From: REBR01 sp033721915
GTDB taxonomy: Bacteria; Pseudomonadota; Gammaproteobacteria; Pseudomonadales; Oleiphilaceae
Reading direction: 5' to 3'
Assembly: GCA_033721915.1 (NCBI GenBank)
Contig: JAWWAC010000051.1
Span: forward strand, 1 to 21,960
DNA length: 21,960 nt
Shown here: in pieces, positions 5,403 through 13,546 of the stretch
Position numbering within the stretch: the first letter of the stretch is position 1
How the letters are laid out: each line of letters opens with the position of its first letter
The notes under the pieces: model-generated
What the model was told of the DNA's origin: nothing
What the model saw: the letters and a program-made list of their open reading frames with translations, nothing else
Database searches by the model: none
Made by a program: the position numbers and the translations under genes

Positions 5403-7729
5403 TAGATCCGATAACCGTTCCTGCCCGCGCGCTTTACTCGGTAGAGTGCGATGTCAGCCTTCTTCAACAAGTCATCAACCGAATCAGAGCTCACCGGGTC
5501 ATAAACAGCCATGCCGATGCTAAGCGAAACCTGCAGTTGAACATGACCGCCATCAAACGCTCCCCTGGCCTCATTTAAAATCTTGCAAGCTATCAGTTCT
5601 GCTTCGCCTGGTTCGTTAATATCCGTCAATATCAACACGAATTCGTCCCCACCCTGGCGAGCGAGGGTGTCCGAGACTCGGATACAGGCGCTTATTCTGT
5701 TGGCCAGCCAGTTAAGCAATTTATCGCCAACATCGTGCCCATGAATGTCATTGACCTGCTTAAAATGGTCAACATCGATATACATGAGAGCAAATGGTCG
5801 CTTTTTTCGACGGCTTAAAGAAAAAACGCTAACCAACCGGTCATCCAATAGCCAGCGATTGGGAAGCCCCGTTAACGAATCATGACTGGCCTGATGCAGA
5901 ATTTGTTGCTGAAGCCTCACACGCTCGTTGATGTCCTCAATCAGAGCAACATAGTGAATGGGGTTCCCATCCCCGTCTTTCACCATGGCAGCACTGAGGC
6001 GAATCCAGAAAATAGAGCCATCCTTACGGAAATAGCGCTTATCCATTTGATAACTACGTATTTTTCCGGCAGTGAGCTCACTCAGTTGCTCAAGATCGAG
6101 GTTCAGATCATCAGGGTGGGTAATATCCTGGAAGGTCAGCTTTTGTAATTCCTTTTGTGAATACTGCAGCATTTCCAGCAAAGATGGATTGGCTTCAAGC
6201 CACTCGCCATTCAACCCTACCAGTGCCATGCCCACGGCTGCTGTTTCGAATGCTTCTCTGAACCGTTGTTCGCTCTCACTAAGCGCCAGTTCTAGACTTT
6301 TCCGTTCGGTGATATCCGTGTGGGTACCTATGGTGCGGGCAGGCTGGCCCTCTTCGGTCCAGCTCACGATGTCACCCCGGGAAAGGATCCACTTCCATTG
6401 TCCGTCGCGGGTTCTGAGCCTGTGTTCAAGGCTGTAGGTTTTGCTTTTACGATTGAGGAATTCGTTGATAGCCGCTTCAGCACACTCCCGGTCAAAGGGG
6501 TGTATCAACCGCTGCCACTCTGAAAAATCATTTTTGATCTCATTATTGCCATACCCCAGCATGGATTTCCAGTTAGCGTCAAAAGTCACTTCATTGGTAC
6601 GGTTGTTCCAATCCCAAACGCCGTGTCCGGCGCCGGACAAAGCTGACTTCAATCGGAACTCTGTCTCCTGCAGTTCTCTGTTTTTTGACGCTGCCTTGGC
6701 CTCAGCACGCTTTTTGCCGGAGGACAACGACCAGACGAGCAACGTCATCAACACTGTCAATAAGCCACCCCCAAACAACACTGGGATTAGCTCAGGGCTT
6801 TCATGCTCTAAAATAATACCGTCTGACGCGAAAACAACCGTCCAGGTTCGTTGTGCAATTCGAAGCTGCTCAGTTCGCTGAAAAGAAAGTTGAGTGGTTT
6901 TTTTCAACTTATCCGTCGACGAATACAGGTGAGCCTCTGCACTCACGGATGACCCGTCATAAATGCTGAAGTCAACTCTCGACCGATCCAGCTGAATACC
7001 TTCCATCAATATGTCCATACTGAAAGGCGCGTAAACCCAGCCCAAAACTTCGTCTGTATTAACCTCCGTCTGACTGCCGCTTCCCTGGTAAAGAGCCAGG
7101 TACAGCAACACACCGGCAATGGGGCCCCGATCGGCATCCTGCACCAAACTCACTTTGCCTGAAAGTGCCAGATCACCAGAAAGCCGGGCTCGATCCATTG
7201 CTTCACGTCTAACCGATTCGGAATACATATCGAACCCGAAAGCTTTCAAATTGTTTCCACTGAATGGTTCGATAAACTGGATGGCGGTGTACTGCTCCCG
7301 TTCACCTTCGGGAAAAAGCGTAAACCCCGGGAATCCTTCGGCACGGATTTGAGCTGTATAAGGGTCGACTTCATCCGGCTCGATTTGGACGGCAAACGCA
7401 ATGCCAAGAATTCCCGGGTAATTCTGCAAGAGCTCAAGCTCTTGCGTATAGCGTTGGAACTCACTCCTAGAAACATGTTTCGACGCCACGAACAGCGCTT
7501 TCAAGCCTCTGAGGACTTGCCCGTACGTTTCCATCCGTTCCTGGATCTGCTCCAGGTTATTGTCTGTCACCTGCTGAAAGTACTCTTGATCCTCCTCAGC
7601 AAGCATGTCAACTGTTTTTTTCCCTTCCAGCACTGTAAGGAAAACACCCATCGCAAAAACTGCAATGGTGAGTGTTGAACCGCGTGAAGCAAAAGCCCAT
7701 GCCGCTGAAAAATAATGGGGTCTGTTCAT
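5384..7729 (-). CDS. Membrane-bound CHASE-PAS-PAS-GGDEF diguanylate cyclase
   Basis: A 781-residue sensor enzyme expected to make cyclic di-GMP from two GTP. Order: membrane helix about 18-35, periplasmic CHASE-type domain about 70-300 (LLQNYPGILGIAFAVQI, VLLYLALY), membrane helix about 313-336, PAS with PAC about 357-475 (HGVWDWNNRTNEVTF ... IGTHTDITERK), second PAS about 480-600, then GGDEF about 605-781. The active-site GGDEF is at 693-697 and intact. The inhibitory RxxD (RVSD, 684-687) sits exactly five residues upstream, so product inhibition is expected. There is no EAL domain. The gene starts 17 nt after the small secreted protein at 7747-8091 and is probably co-transcribed with it. 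Its ligand is unknown. Its 3' end marks the edge of the island. Confidence 0.95.
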   Translation of the reverse strand: MNRPHYFSAAWAFASRGSTLTIAVFAMGVFLTVLEGKKTVDMLAEEDQEYFQQVTDNNLEQIQERMETYGQVLRGLKALFVASKHVSRSEFQRYTQELELLQNYPGILGIAFAVQIEPDEVDPYTAQIRAEGFPGFTLFPEGEREQYTAIQFIEPFSGNNLKAFGFDMYSESVRREAMDRARLSGDLALSGKVSLVQDADRGPIAGVLLYLALYQGSGSQTEVNTDEVLGWVYAPFSMDILMEGIQLDRSRVDFSIYDGSSVSAEAHLYSSTDKLKKTTQLSFQRTEQLRIAQRTWTVVFASDGIILEHESPELIPVLFGGGLLTVLMTLLVWSLSSGKKRAEAKAASKNRELQETEFRLKSALSGAGHGVWDWNNRTNEVTFDANWKSMLGYGNNEIKNDFSEWQRLIHPFDRECAEAAINEFLNRKSKTYSLEHRLRTRDGQWKWILSRGDIVSWTEEGQPARTIGTHTDITERKSLELALSESEQRFREAFETAAVGMALVGLNGEWLEANPSLLEMLQYSQKELQKLTFQDITHPDDLNLDLEQLSELTAGKIRSYQMDKRYFRKDGSIFWIRLSAAMVKDGDGNPIHYVALIEDINERVRLQQQILHQASHDSLTGLPNRWLLDDRLVSVFSLSRRKKRPFALMYIDVDHFKQVNDIHGHDVGDKLLNWLANRISACIRVSDTLARQGGDEFVLILTDINEPGEAELIACKILNEARGAFDGGHVQLQVSLSIGMAVYDPVSSDSVDDLLKKADIALYRVKRAGRNGYRIYQDEDE

Positions 7730-7746
7730 TGTTGTATTGAATCACC

Positions 7747-8091
7747 TTAACGCTGGGAAAGAGGGAAAAATTCAGCGTTCACTGATTTAAAACTCACTCC
7801 GTATCTCTGAGCAGGCACAATACCAATACTGGGCTGAGCCTCTGAGTCAAAATACCACTCCCCATCCAAATTTTTTGCACAGTTCGGACTCAGGTTAACG
7901 GGTGTTTTCACCATTGCCCAATCAAAAGTGAACCTGACCGTCTCGGAACCTACTGCATAGCGAAGATCTCGACTTTGATACATTTCAAAATTGTTACTGA
8001 ACAAAAAAATACTGGATGCCTGAACCGGGCCAGCCACGAGACACGCCAGCAGCGTGACAATCAACCCTCTGAAATACTTTGCTGATGGCAC
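7747..8091 (-). CDS. Small secreted protein of unknown function
   Basis: A 114-residue protein if it starts at the GTG at 8091, which has GGAGG 8 nt upstream. An in-frame ATG at 8118 would add nine residues but lacks such a site. The N-terminus MPSAKYFRGLIVTLLACLVAGPVQA is a classical Sec signal peptide with cleavage likely after AQA/VQA. The mature part (about 90 residues) begins SSIFLFSNNFEMYQSRDLRY and has one cysteine. I do not recognise its family. It lies 17 nt upstream of the CHASE-containing cyclase on the same strand, so an operon is likely. A periplasmic partner or ligand presenter for the CHASE domain is possible but only an inference from position. Confidence 0.75.
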   Translation of the reverse strand: MPSAKYFRGLIVTLLACLVAGPVQASSIFLFSNNFEMYQSRDLRYAVGSETVRFTFDWAMVKTPVNLSPNCAKNLDGEWYFDSEAQPSIGIVPAQRYGVSFKSVNAEFFPLSQR

Positions 8092-8624
8092 TGTACAGCC
8101 CTCCGTCAATGGCCACATCCATGCCCAAAAATCAAACCAGACGCCGGATAGCGATCAAAATCAATGTATTTCAGATCCAACGGTCTCTCAAGCAGTGGCA
8201 ACAAAGATTGACAAAAAACGCGCCTTATCGGTTGAATTGACGAAAATTCAGGACCTTTCTGCATCACGGTAGTGTTCAACCCGGCGACACAACCCGTGGC
8301 GATAACACCGATCGGTTCTGACACCGGGCGCGAGCGCTCTCTTCCCAGACTCCCCCACTGGCTTGAGGCGTGCACGACTGCCTGTCGCTCCGTTTCGCTC
8401 GTGCCCACATCGGCAACGCCTGGCCTGAAGACGGACGCGTCGGAACACTCGAGCCCAAACGCCAAGGCTCTGAGCCCCCTTCACTGGATCAGCCACCGAA
8501 CTCAAAGAGGCGCATCCGCTTGCCTTCTTCGACAGGACGGGCCACTAAACACGCCACCTGAACCACGACCACTTCCTGCAAACCCTCTCACCCCATCAGC
8601 ACCTCCTTACTGTTTCTCCCCGGC
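8092..8624. other. Intergenic region without a supported gene
   Basis: This stretch lies between the start of the minus-strand secreted-protein/cyclase operon and the plus-strand glycosyltransferase. Open frames exist on both strands but have skewed composition, overlap neighbours, or lack ribosome-binding sites, and none shows family features. The promoter of the minus-strand operon should lie here; I found no clear -35/-10 pair and no Pho-type repeat for it. Confidence 0.5.
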
Positions 8625-8658
8625 CTGTCATCAAACCGTCACCCTCATTGCCCATCAT
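8625..8658 (+). promoter_or_regulatory. Pho box and promoter of the GT4-PAP2 operon
   Basis: CTGTCATCAAACCGTCAC (8625-8642) matches the PhoB consensus CTGTCATAAAACTGTCAC at 16 of 18 positions. The half-sites TGTCA (8626) and CGTCA (8637) are 11 bp apart. A -10-like CATCAT (8653-8658) begins after an 11-nt gap, the same geometry as at pstS, pstC and phoB in this window. The glycosyltransferase ATG follows at 8711. PhoB control is an inference from this match. Confidence 0.7.
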
Positions 8659-8710
8659 GCCCCTGTCGATTGTACAAAACCTGTCCACCGGAACGATCGA
8701 GGGAGACGTC

Positions 8711-9901
8711 ATGGACCGCAGCACTCAGCCCTGTCTGAGCATCGTCACGGAGACCTTTGCGCCGGAGGTGAACGGTGTGGCCAACACACTGAACTACCTG
8801 TCCCGTGGGCTTCAGGCGCGTGGCTACCGGGTGGAAGTGGTGCGGCCCAGACAGTCCGGTGAGTCCAGGCCCGGCTGGCGCTCCCACTGTGACACCGAGA
8901 CGGTGACATGGGGACTGCCCCTGCCCGGTTACCCGGACCTGCGCTTTGGCCTGGCTTGCGGGGCACGGCTGCGCCGCCAGTGGCGCAAGCAGCCGCCGGA
9001 TGCGGTGTACATCGCCACACAGGGCCCCCTTGGCTGGTCGGCACTGAGCGTGGCGCGCCAGCTGGGCATCCCGGTGGCCACGGGCTTTCACACCAATTTC
9101 CATCAGTACTGCCGCTTCTACAAGGCCGGTTTTATCGAGCCACTGATCCGGCGCTACCTCACCCTCTTCCACAACCGCAGCGGCCTGACACTGGCCCCCA
9201 CCCGTCTTATACAGCAGACACTGTCGGAATGGGGCATCCGGAGAGTGGCCTGCTGGAGCCGTGGCGTGGACTGCCAGCGGTTCAGCCCCGAGCACCGCAG
9301 CCAGAGCCTGCGAGAGCAGTGGGGGCTGAAGGACGGTGCGGTAGCGGTGCTCTATGTGGGGCGACTGGCGGCGGAGAAGAACCTGGTCCAGGCAGTGGCC
9401 AGCTTCCAGAGGCTGCACGCCATTCACCCCAATGCCCGCTTTGTCCTGGTGGGCGACGGCCCCCTGAGGGAGTCACTCCAGAGCCGTTATCCGGATTACA
9501 TCTTCTGTGGCACACAGACCGGTGAGGCACTGGCGACTCATTACGCCTCGGCGGACCTGTTTCTCTTCCCCAGCCGATCGGACACCTTCGGCAATGTGGT
9601 CACCGAGGCCATGGCCAGCGGTCTGGCGGTGGTGGCTTTCGACGATGCCGCCCCCAGGGATCTGATCACCCACGGTGTCAACGGCATGAAGATACCGCTG
9701 GAGAACGACGAGGGCTTTATCAGGGCCGCCATGCGCCTGGCGGACCAGCCCTCCCTGCGACAGGACATCTGCCGGGAGGCCAGGCGCAAGGCACTGACCC
9801 TGGACTGGCAGGCCCTGGTGGAGGCGTTTGAGAAGCACCTGATGTCACTGCAAACACAGAGAGGGCAGCATGACAAAAAGCAGAGAGTCCATAGCGTTTA
9901 G
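8711..9901 (+). CDS. GT4-family glycosyltransferase, probable glycolipid synthesis
   Basis: A 396-residue protein from the ATG at 8711, preceded by GAGGGAG at 5-7 nt. An earlier TTG at 8648 falls in the promoter region and is rejected. It has a GT-B fold: N-terminal TETFAPEVNGVANTLNYLSR and FHTNFHQYCRFY, C-terminal VLYVGRLAAEKN, LVGDGPLRESL and LFLFPSRSDTFGNVVTEAMASG. The EX7E-type motif is in the D-x7-E form (D291, E299) common in relatives of MgtA and SqdX that glycosylate diacylglycerol or similar lipids. Expected to be cytoplasmic or membrane-peripheral, using a nucleotide sugar. It overlaps the PAP2 gene by 32 nt, so the two are translated together. The Pho box upstream suggests induction in low phosphate. 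The exact sugar and acceptor cannot be read from sequence. Confidence 0.9.
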   Translation: MDRSTQPCLSIVTETFAPEVNGVANTLNYLSRGLQARGYRVEVVRPRQSGESRPGWRSHCDTETVTWGLPLPGYPDLRFGLACGARLRRQWRKQPPDAVYIATQGPLGWSALSVARQLGIPVATGFHTNFHQYCRFYKAGFIEPLIRRYLTLFHNRSGLTLAPTRLIQQTLSEWGIRRVACWSRGVDCQRFSPEHRSQSLREQWGLKDGAVAVLYVGRLAAEKNLVQAVASFQRLHAIHPNARFVLVGDGPLRESLQSRYPDYIFCGTQTGEALATHYASADLFLFPSRSDTFGNVVTEAMASGLAVVAFDDAAPRDLITHGVNGMKIPLENDEGFIRAAMRLADQPSLRQDICREARRKALTLDWQALVEAFEKHLMSLQTQRGQHDKKQRVHSV

Positions 9902-10430
9902 CCGCATCGACCAGTGGGAATGGCGCTTGTGCCAGAGGGCCAACCGCGCCACCCGCTACAGCTGGATCCGGGGCTATTTCCGGGTGGTCAGCCGGCTGGG
10001 TGACGGCTGGCTGTGGTACGCGCTGATACTCTCCCTGCCCGCCCTCAAGGGCCTTGCCGGATGGCACCTGGCCATCACCATGACCCTGTCCGGCATTGTC
10101 TGCACACTGTTCTACAAGGCCCTCAAGCACACACTGGTGCGTGAGCGGCCCTTTATCTCCTTCCCCAGCATCCAGTGTGCCACCGCCCCGCTGGACCGCT
10201 ACAGCTTCCCCTCCGGACACAGCCTGCACGCGGTCTGCTTCAATACCCTGCTGTTTGCACAGGCCCCCACACTAGCCCTGTTGGTACTGCCCTTCACCCT
10301 GAGCGTGCTGGTCAGCCGCGTGGTGCTGGGGCTGCACTACCCCAGCGATGTGGCCGCCGGCTCACTGATCGGACTGCTGTTCGCCGCCCTGGCCTGGTCC
10401 ATCATGGCAGCCACCTTCCCCATTGTATGA
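9870..10430 (+). CDS. PAP2-family membrane phosphatase
   Basis: A 186-residue integral membrane protein with the three PAP2 motifs: KHTLVRERP (K-x6-RP), FPSGHSLHA (PSGH) and SRVVLGLHYPSD (SR-x5-H-x3-D). All catalytic residues are present. Family role: removal of phosphate from lipid phosphates such as phosphatidic acid, phosphatidylglycerol phosphate or undecaprenyl pyrophosphate. The ATG at 9870 has GAGGG upstream and lies inside the 3' end of the glycosyltransferase gene (32-nt overlap). The pairing suggests it supplies diacylglycerol to the transferase and frees phosphate. That is an inference; undecaprenyl-pyrophosphate phosphatase activity is the main alternative. Expected under the same Pho-box promoter. 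Confidence 0.92.
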   Translation: MTKSRESIAFSRIDQWEWRLCQRANRATRYSWIRGYFRVVSRLGDGWLWYALILSLPALKGLAGWHLAITMTLSGIVCTLFYKALKHTLVRERPFISFPSIQCATAPLDRYSFPSGHSLHAVCFNTLLFAQAPTLALLVLPFTLSVLVSRVVLGLHYPSDVAAGSLIGLLFAALAWSIMAATFPIV

Positions 10431-10496
10431 ACCCACCGCCTCCTGTCGGGTCTGACTGGCCTCAATGGCCGGGCTCTCCCGTTCGCGATTAACCCC

Positions 10497-10535
10497 GTGT
10501 CATGACACTGTCATAGAATGACGCTTTAATGACAG
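10497..10535 (+). promoter_or_regulatory. Pho box and promoter of phoBR, with a second, inverted Pho box
   Basis: TGTCA at 10498-10502 and 10509-10513 are 11 bp apart (GTGTCATGACACTGTCATA). A -10-like TTTAAT (10525-10530) starts after an 11-nt gap. On the opposite strand a second box, CTGTCATTAAAGCGTCAT (about 10518-10535), overlaps the -10. The first fits autoactivation of phoB by PhoB~P. The inverted one could damp it or be coincidental. Confidence 0.75.
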
Positions 10536-10567
10536 CACGAGTTAAGTAATAGAGGCTTGGCACCATT

Positions 10568-11263
10568 ATGATGGCAGACAGGACCATTCTTATCGTGGAC
10601 GATGAGCCGGGCATCCGCGAGATGATTGCCGTGGCACTGGAGATGGCGGGCTACCGCTATCTGGAAGCGGAAGACGCACAACAGGCCCACTCACTGATCG
10701 TGGACGCCCGCCCCGACCTGATCCTGCTGGACTGGATGCTTCCCGGCACCTCCGGCATCGAACTGGCACGGCGGCTCAAGCGGGAGGAAACCACGGCAGA
10801 AATCCCCATTATCATGCTCACCGCCAAGGTGGAGGAAGACAACCGCATACAGGGTCTGGAAACCGGCGCCGATGACTACATCACCAAGCCGTTTTCACCC
10901 CGGGAGCTGGTGGCCCGGCTCAAGGCCGTTCTGCGGCGGGCCACACCGCCGGGGCTGGAGCAGGCAGTGGAATTCAATGGCCTGCGTCTCGACCCCCAGG
11001 AGCACCGCGTCTCCGCCAATGGCCAGTCACTGTCCATGGGCCCCACCGAATACCGTCTTCTGCAGTTCTTCATGACCCACCCGGAGCGGGTTTATTCCAG
11101 GGAACAGCTGCTGGATCAGGTCTGGGGTGGTAATGTGTACGTGGAAGAGCGCACCATCGACGTTCACATACGCCGTTTGCGCAAGGCCCTTGGAGACGCC
11201 CACGCCCCCCTGGTACAGACTGTCAGGGGGACCGGCTACCGCTTCTCCACCCGGGACATCTGA
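10568..11263 (+). CDS. phoB: Phosphate regulon response regulator PhoB
   Basis: A 231-residue OmpR/PhoB-type regulator. The receiver domain (about 4-125) has the acidic pair D11/D12, the phosphoacceptor D55 in LILLDWMLPG, T85 and K107 (DDYITKPF). The C-terminal winged helix (about 135-228) contains LSMGPTEYRLLQFFM, VYVEERTIDVHIRRLRKAL and VRGTGYRF, which are close to PhoB. Phosphorylated by PhoR when phosphate is scarce, it binds Pho boxes; four candidate boxes lie in this window, one in front of its own gene. The start is the first of two adjacent ATGs (10568, 10571). phoR follows after 23 nt. The identification is firm because of the pst cluster beside it. Confidence 0.97.
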   Translation: MMADRTILIVDDEPGIREMIAVALEMAGYRYLEAEDAQQAHSLIVDARPDLILLDWMLPGTSGIELARRLKREETTAEIPIIMLTAKVEEDNRIQGLETGADDYITKPFSPRELVARLKAVLRRATPPGLEQAVEFNGLRLDPQEHRVSANGQSLSMGPTEYRLLQFFMTHPERVYSREQLLDQVWGGNVYVEERTIDVHIRRLRKALGDAHAPLVQTVRGTGYRFSTRDI

Positions 11264-11286
11264 ACGGCAAGGCGCACTGACACCCC

Positions 11287-12621
11287 ATGACAACCGGCTG
11301 GCCCCGACATCTGCGCGACCTCTGCCTGCTGCTGCTGGTCTTTGCCGTACCGGGCTGGCTGGTGGGGCATCTGGCCTGGTCCCTGGTGGTGGCACTGGGC
11401 CTCTACTGTGTCTGGTCCCTCTATCAGCTGCGCCGTCTGCACCACTGGCTGCTCCATGAAAGCAGCCTGAAGGACCCGCCCGAAAGCCGTGGCATCTGGG
11501 GCAACCTGTTTGATGCCATCTACAAGCTGCAGAAACGCCATATCCGCTCCCAGGACAGGCTCCAGACCATGATCAACCGGGTGCAGGAGTCCACCAATGC
11601 CCTGCGTGACGGCGTGGTCATGACCAACGCACGGGGGCGTCTTGAGTGGTGGAACCGCTCGGCGGAATACCTGCTGGGCTTTCGCCAGGGCAAGGACGAG
11701 GGGGAGATCATCCACAACCTGGTGCGCACCCCGGAGTTCCGCCAGTACTTCGACCAGAAGGACTACAGCAACCCACTGGAGATCCGCTCACCGGCACGGC
11801 CCTTCCTGATGGTGGAAGTGCAGATCAACCTCTTCGGTGAAGAAGACCGTCTGATTACCGTGAAAAACGTCACCCGCCTGCGCCAGCTGGAACAGATGCG
11901 CCGTGACTTTGTCAGCAACGTCTCCCATGAAATGCGCACGCCACTGACGGTGATCAGCGGTTACCTGGAAACCCTCAACGAGCACGCGGACTCCATGCCG
12001 CCGCTGTTCCGCAAATCACTGGCCACCATGCAGCACCAGTCAGACCGCATGGAGGCACTGATCAGCGACCTGCTGATGCTCTCGCGTCTTGAGACCAGCG
12101 AACGCACCACAAGGGACTCGGAGTCGGACGTCAGCCAGGCCCTGAAAGACATCCACCGAGACGCCATCGCCTTCAGCGGTGAACGGAACCACCGCTTTAC
12201 CCTGAGCATCGAGGACGACCGCTGGCTGGTGGGGGACGACGCCCAGTTGCGCAGTGCCTTCTCCAACCTGGTCTTCAACGCCGTCAAGTACACCCCCGAT
12301 GGCGGCCATATCCAGATGCGCTATTACGCTGACAAACGGGGAGCCCACCTGGAAGTCACGGACACCGGCATCGGCATCGAGGAGGAGCACATCCCCCGCA
12401 TCACCGAGCGCTTCTACCGGGCCGACCCCAGCCGCCACAAGAAAACCGGCGGCACCGGACTGGGCCTGGCCATCGTCAAGCACGTGCTCTATAACCACGA
12501 CGCCCACCTGACCATCAAAAGCACCCCGGGGAAAGGCAGCACCTTCGCCTGCCACTTCCCACAGGACCGCATCATCCACAACACCGCCGTAGAAGCCCAA
12601 CCCTGGCGCCCCACCCCCTGA
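11287..12621 (+). CDS. phoR: Phosphate regulon sensor histidine kinase PhoR
   Basis: A 444-residue kinase. The N-terminal hydrophobic region (about 8-47) forms one or two membrane helices without a large periplasmic loop, typical of PhoR, which senses PstSCAB/PhoU rather than phosphate directly. A PAS-like domain (about 95-195, NALRDGVVMTNARGRLEWWN) is followed by HisKA with the phosphoacceptor His214 in FVSNVSHEMRTPL. The ATPase domain has FSNLVFNAVKYTP (N box), DTGIGI (G1) and GGTGLGLAIVKHVL (G2). It phosphorylates PhoB in low phosphate and probably dephosphorylates it in excess. It lies 23 nt after phoB and is transcribed from the same Pho-box promoter. It converges with phoU. Confidence 0.97.
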   Translation: MTTGWPRHLRDLCLLLLVFAVPGWLVGHLAWSLVVALGLYCVWSLYQLRRLHHWLLHESSLKDPPESRGIWGNLFDAIYKLQKRHIRSQDRLQTMINRVQESTNALRDGVVMTNARGRLEWWNRSAEYLLGFRQGKDEGEIIHNLVRTPEFRQYFDQKDYSNPLEIRSPARPFLMVEVQINLFGEEDRLITVKNVTRLRQLEQMRRDFVSNVSHEMRTPLTVISGYLETLNEHADSMPPLFRKSLATMQHQSDRMEALISDLLMLSRLETSERTTRDSESDVSQALKDIHRDAIAFSGERNHRFTLSIEDDRWLVGDDAQLRSAFSNLVFNAVKYTPDGGHIQMRYYADKRGAHLEVTDTGIGIEEEHIPRITERFYRADPSRHKKTGGTGLGLAIVKHVLYNHDAHLTIKSTPGKGSTFACHFPQDRIIHNTAVEAQPWRPTP

Positions 12622-12671
12622 GTGCCGGGTCGGACCAAGACAAGCTGTTGATTTTACTTTTATAAAAAGCC

Positions 12672-12699
12672 AAAAAAGGCCGTTTTCCGGCCTTAAAAG
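12672..12699. terminator. Bidirectional terminator between phoR and phoU
   Basis: GGCCG (12678-12682) pairs with CGGCC, with a 5-nt TTTTC loop. The stem is extended by AAAAAA on the left and TTAAAA on the right, so both strands end in a U-rich tract. It lies between the ends of two converging operons, where a two-way terminator is expected. Confidence 0.75.
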
Positions 12700-12805
12700 G
12701 GGGTTTTTGCAGGGAAAAAAGGGCTTTTAGGGGAAGGAGTGGTGCAAGGCCCTGACCCGCAAGGGGGCACAGAGCCCTTATGCCCATCCGGACAGGGCTT
12801 TGTTC

Positions 12806-13534
12806 TCAGCGTTTCTTGCCCACGACCTTCTCAATCTCCTCCACCGAGGTGTGGCGCACATCCGTGCCTTCCACCATGAAGATCACATGCTCGGCCAGAT
12901 TGTCCGCGTGATCCCCCACCCGCTCCAGTGAGCGCAGCACCCACATCTGGTTGAGGCAGCCGGAGATGCTGCGGGGGTCTTCCATCATATGGGTCATCAG
13001 CGCGCGGGTGGCGCTTTTGTATTCCTCGTCCACGTCATCGTCTTCACGCATCACCGCCAGGGCCTGTGCCGTGTCCAGACGGGTAAAGGCATCCAGTGCA
13101 TCGCGGATCATGCTGCGCACATGGAGGGCGATATTGCGCACCTCCACAAAACTGCGGCGATTGGACCGGACATCATCGCCCATCTCGATGGTCAGCTTGG
13201 CGATTTTCTTGGCCTCGTCACCGATGCGTTCCAGATCCGCCACCATCTTCACCACCGACATCACCAGGCGCAGGTCACTGGCCGCCGGCTGGCGCCGGGC
13301 AATCACATGCACCGCCTCGTCGTCGATGGTCAGCTCCAGCTTGTCCACTTCCTTGTCGCGGCGGCGCACTTCCATGGCCTTTTCGGTGTCTCCTTCCATC
13401 AGGGCCTCAATGGCATCCGCCACCTGCTGCTCCACCAGACCGCCCATCACCATCAGGTGGTTTTTCAGTTCGTTGAGCTCTTCATTGAACTTGTGGGAAA
13501 TATGCTGTGAATAACTTTCTTTATCGGCAACCAT
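12806..13534 (-). CDS. phoU: Phosphate signalling protein PhoU
   Basis: A 242-residue, all-helical protein made of two similar three-helix halves. Conserved metal-binding and contact motifs are seen in both: VKMVADLERIGDEAKKIA (about residues 95-112) and LRSLERVGDHADNLAEHVIF in the second half. Family role: with PstB and PhoR, it keeps the Pho regulon off when phosphate is plentiful and limits Pst uptake. The start ATG follows AAGGA by 9 nt and comes 12 nt after the pstB stop, so it is the last gene of the pst operon. It ends 3' to 3' with phoR across a two-way terminator. Confidence 0.97.
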   Translation of the reverse strand: MVADKESYSQHISHKFNEELNELKNHLMVMGGLVEQQVADAIEALMEGDTEKAMEVRRRDKEVDKLELTIDDEAVHVIARRQPAASDLRLVMSVVKMVADLERIGDEAKKIAKLTIEMGDDVRSNRRSFVEVRNIALHVRSMIRDALDAFTRLDTAQALAVMREDDDVDEEYKSATRALMTHMMEDPRSISGCLNQMWVLRSLERVGDHADNLAEHVIFMVEGTDVRHTSVEEIEKVVGKKR

Positions 13535-13546
13535 GAGTGTGCGTCC

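Noticed and set aside
8272..8862. A 196-codon plus-strand ORF upstream of and overlapping the glycosyltransferase
   Set aside because: Its start sits in promoterless intergenic DNA and its second half lies out of frame in the GT4 gene; composition is skewed and no motifs are visible.
8645..9427. A long minus-strand ORF opposite the glycosyltransferase
   Set aside because: A shadow of the GC-rich GT4 codons on the other strand; the plus strand has clear family motifs.
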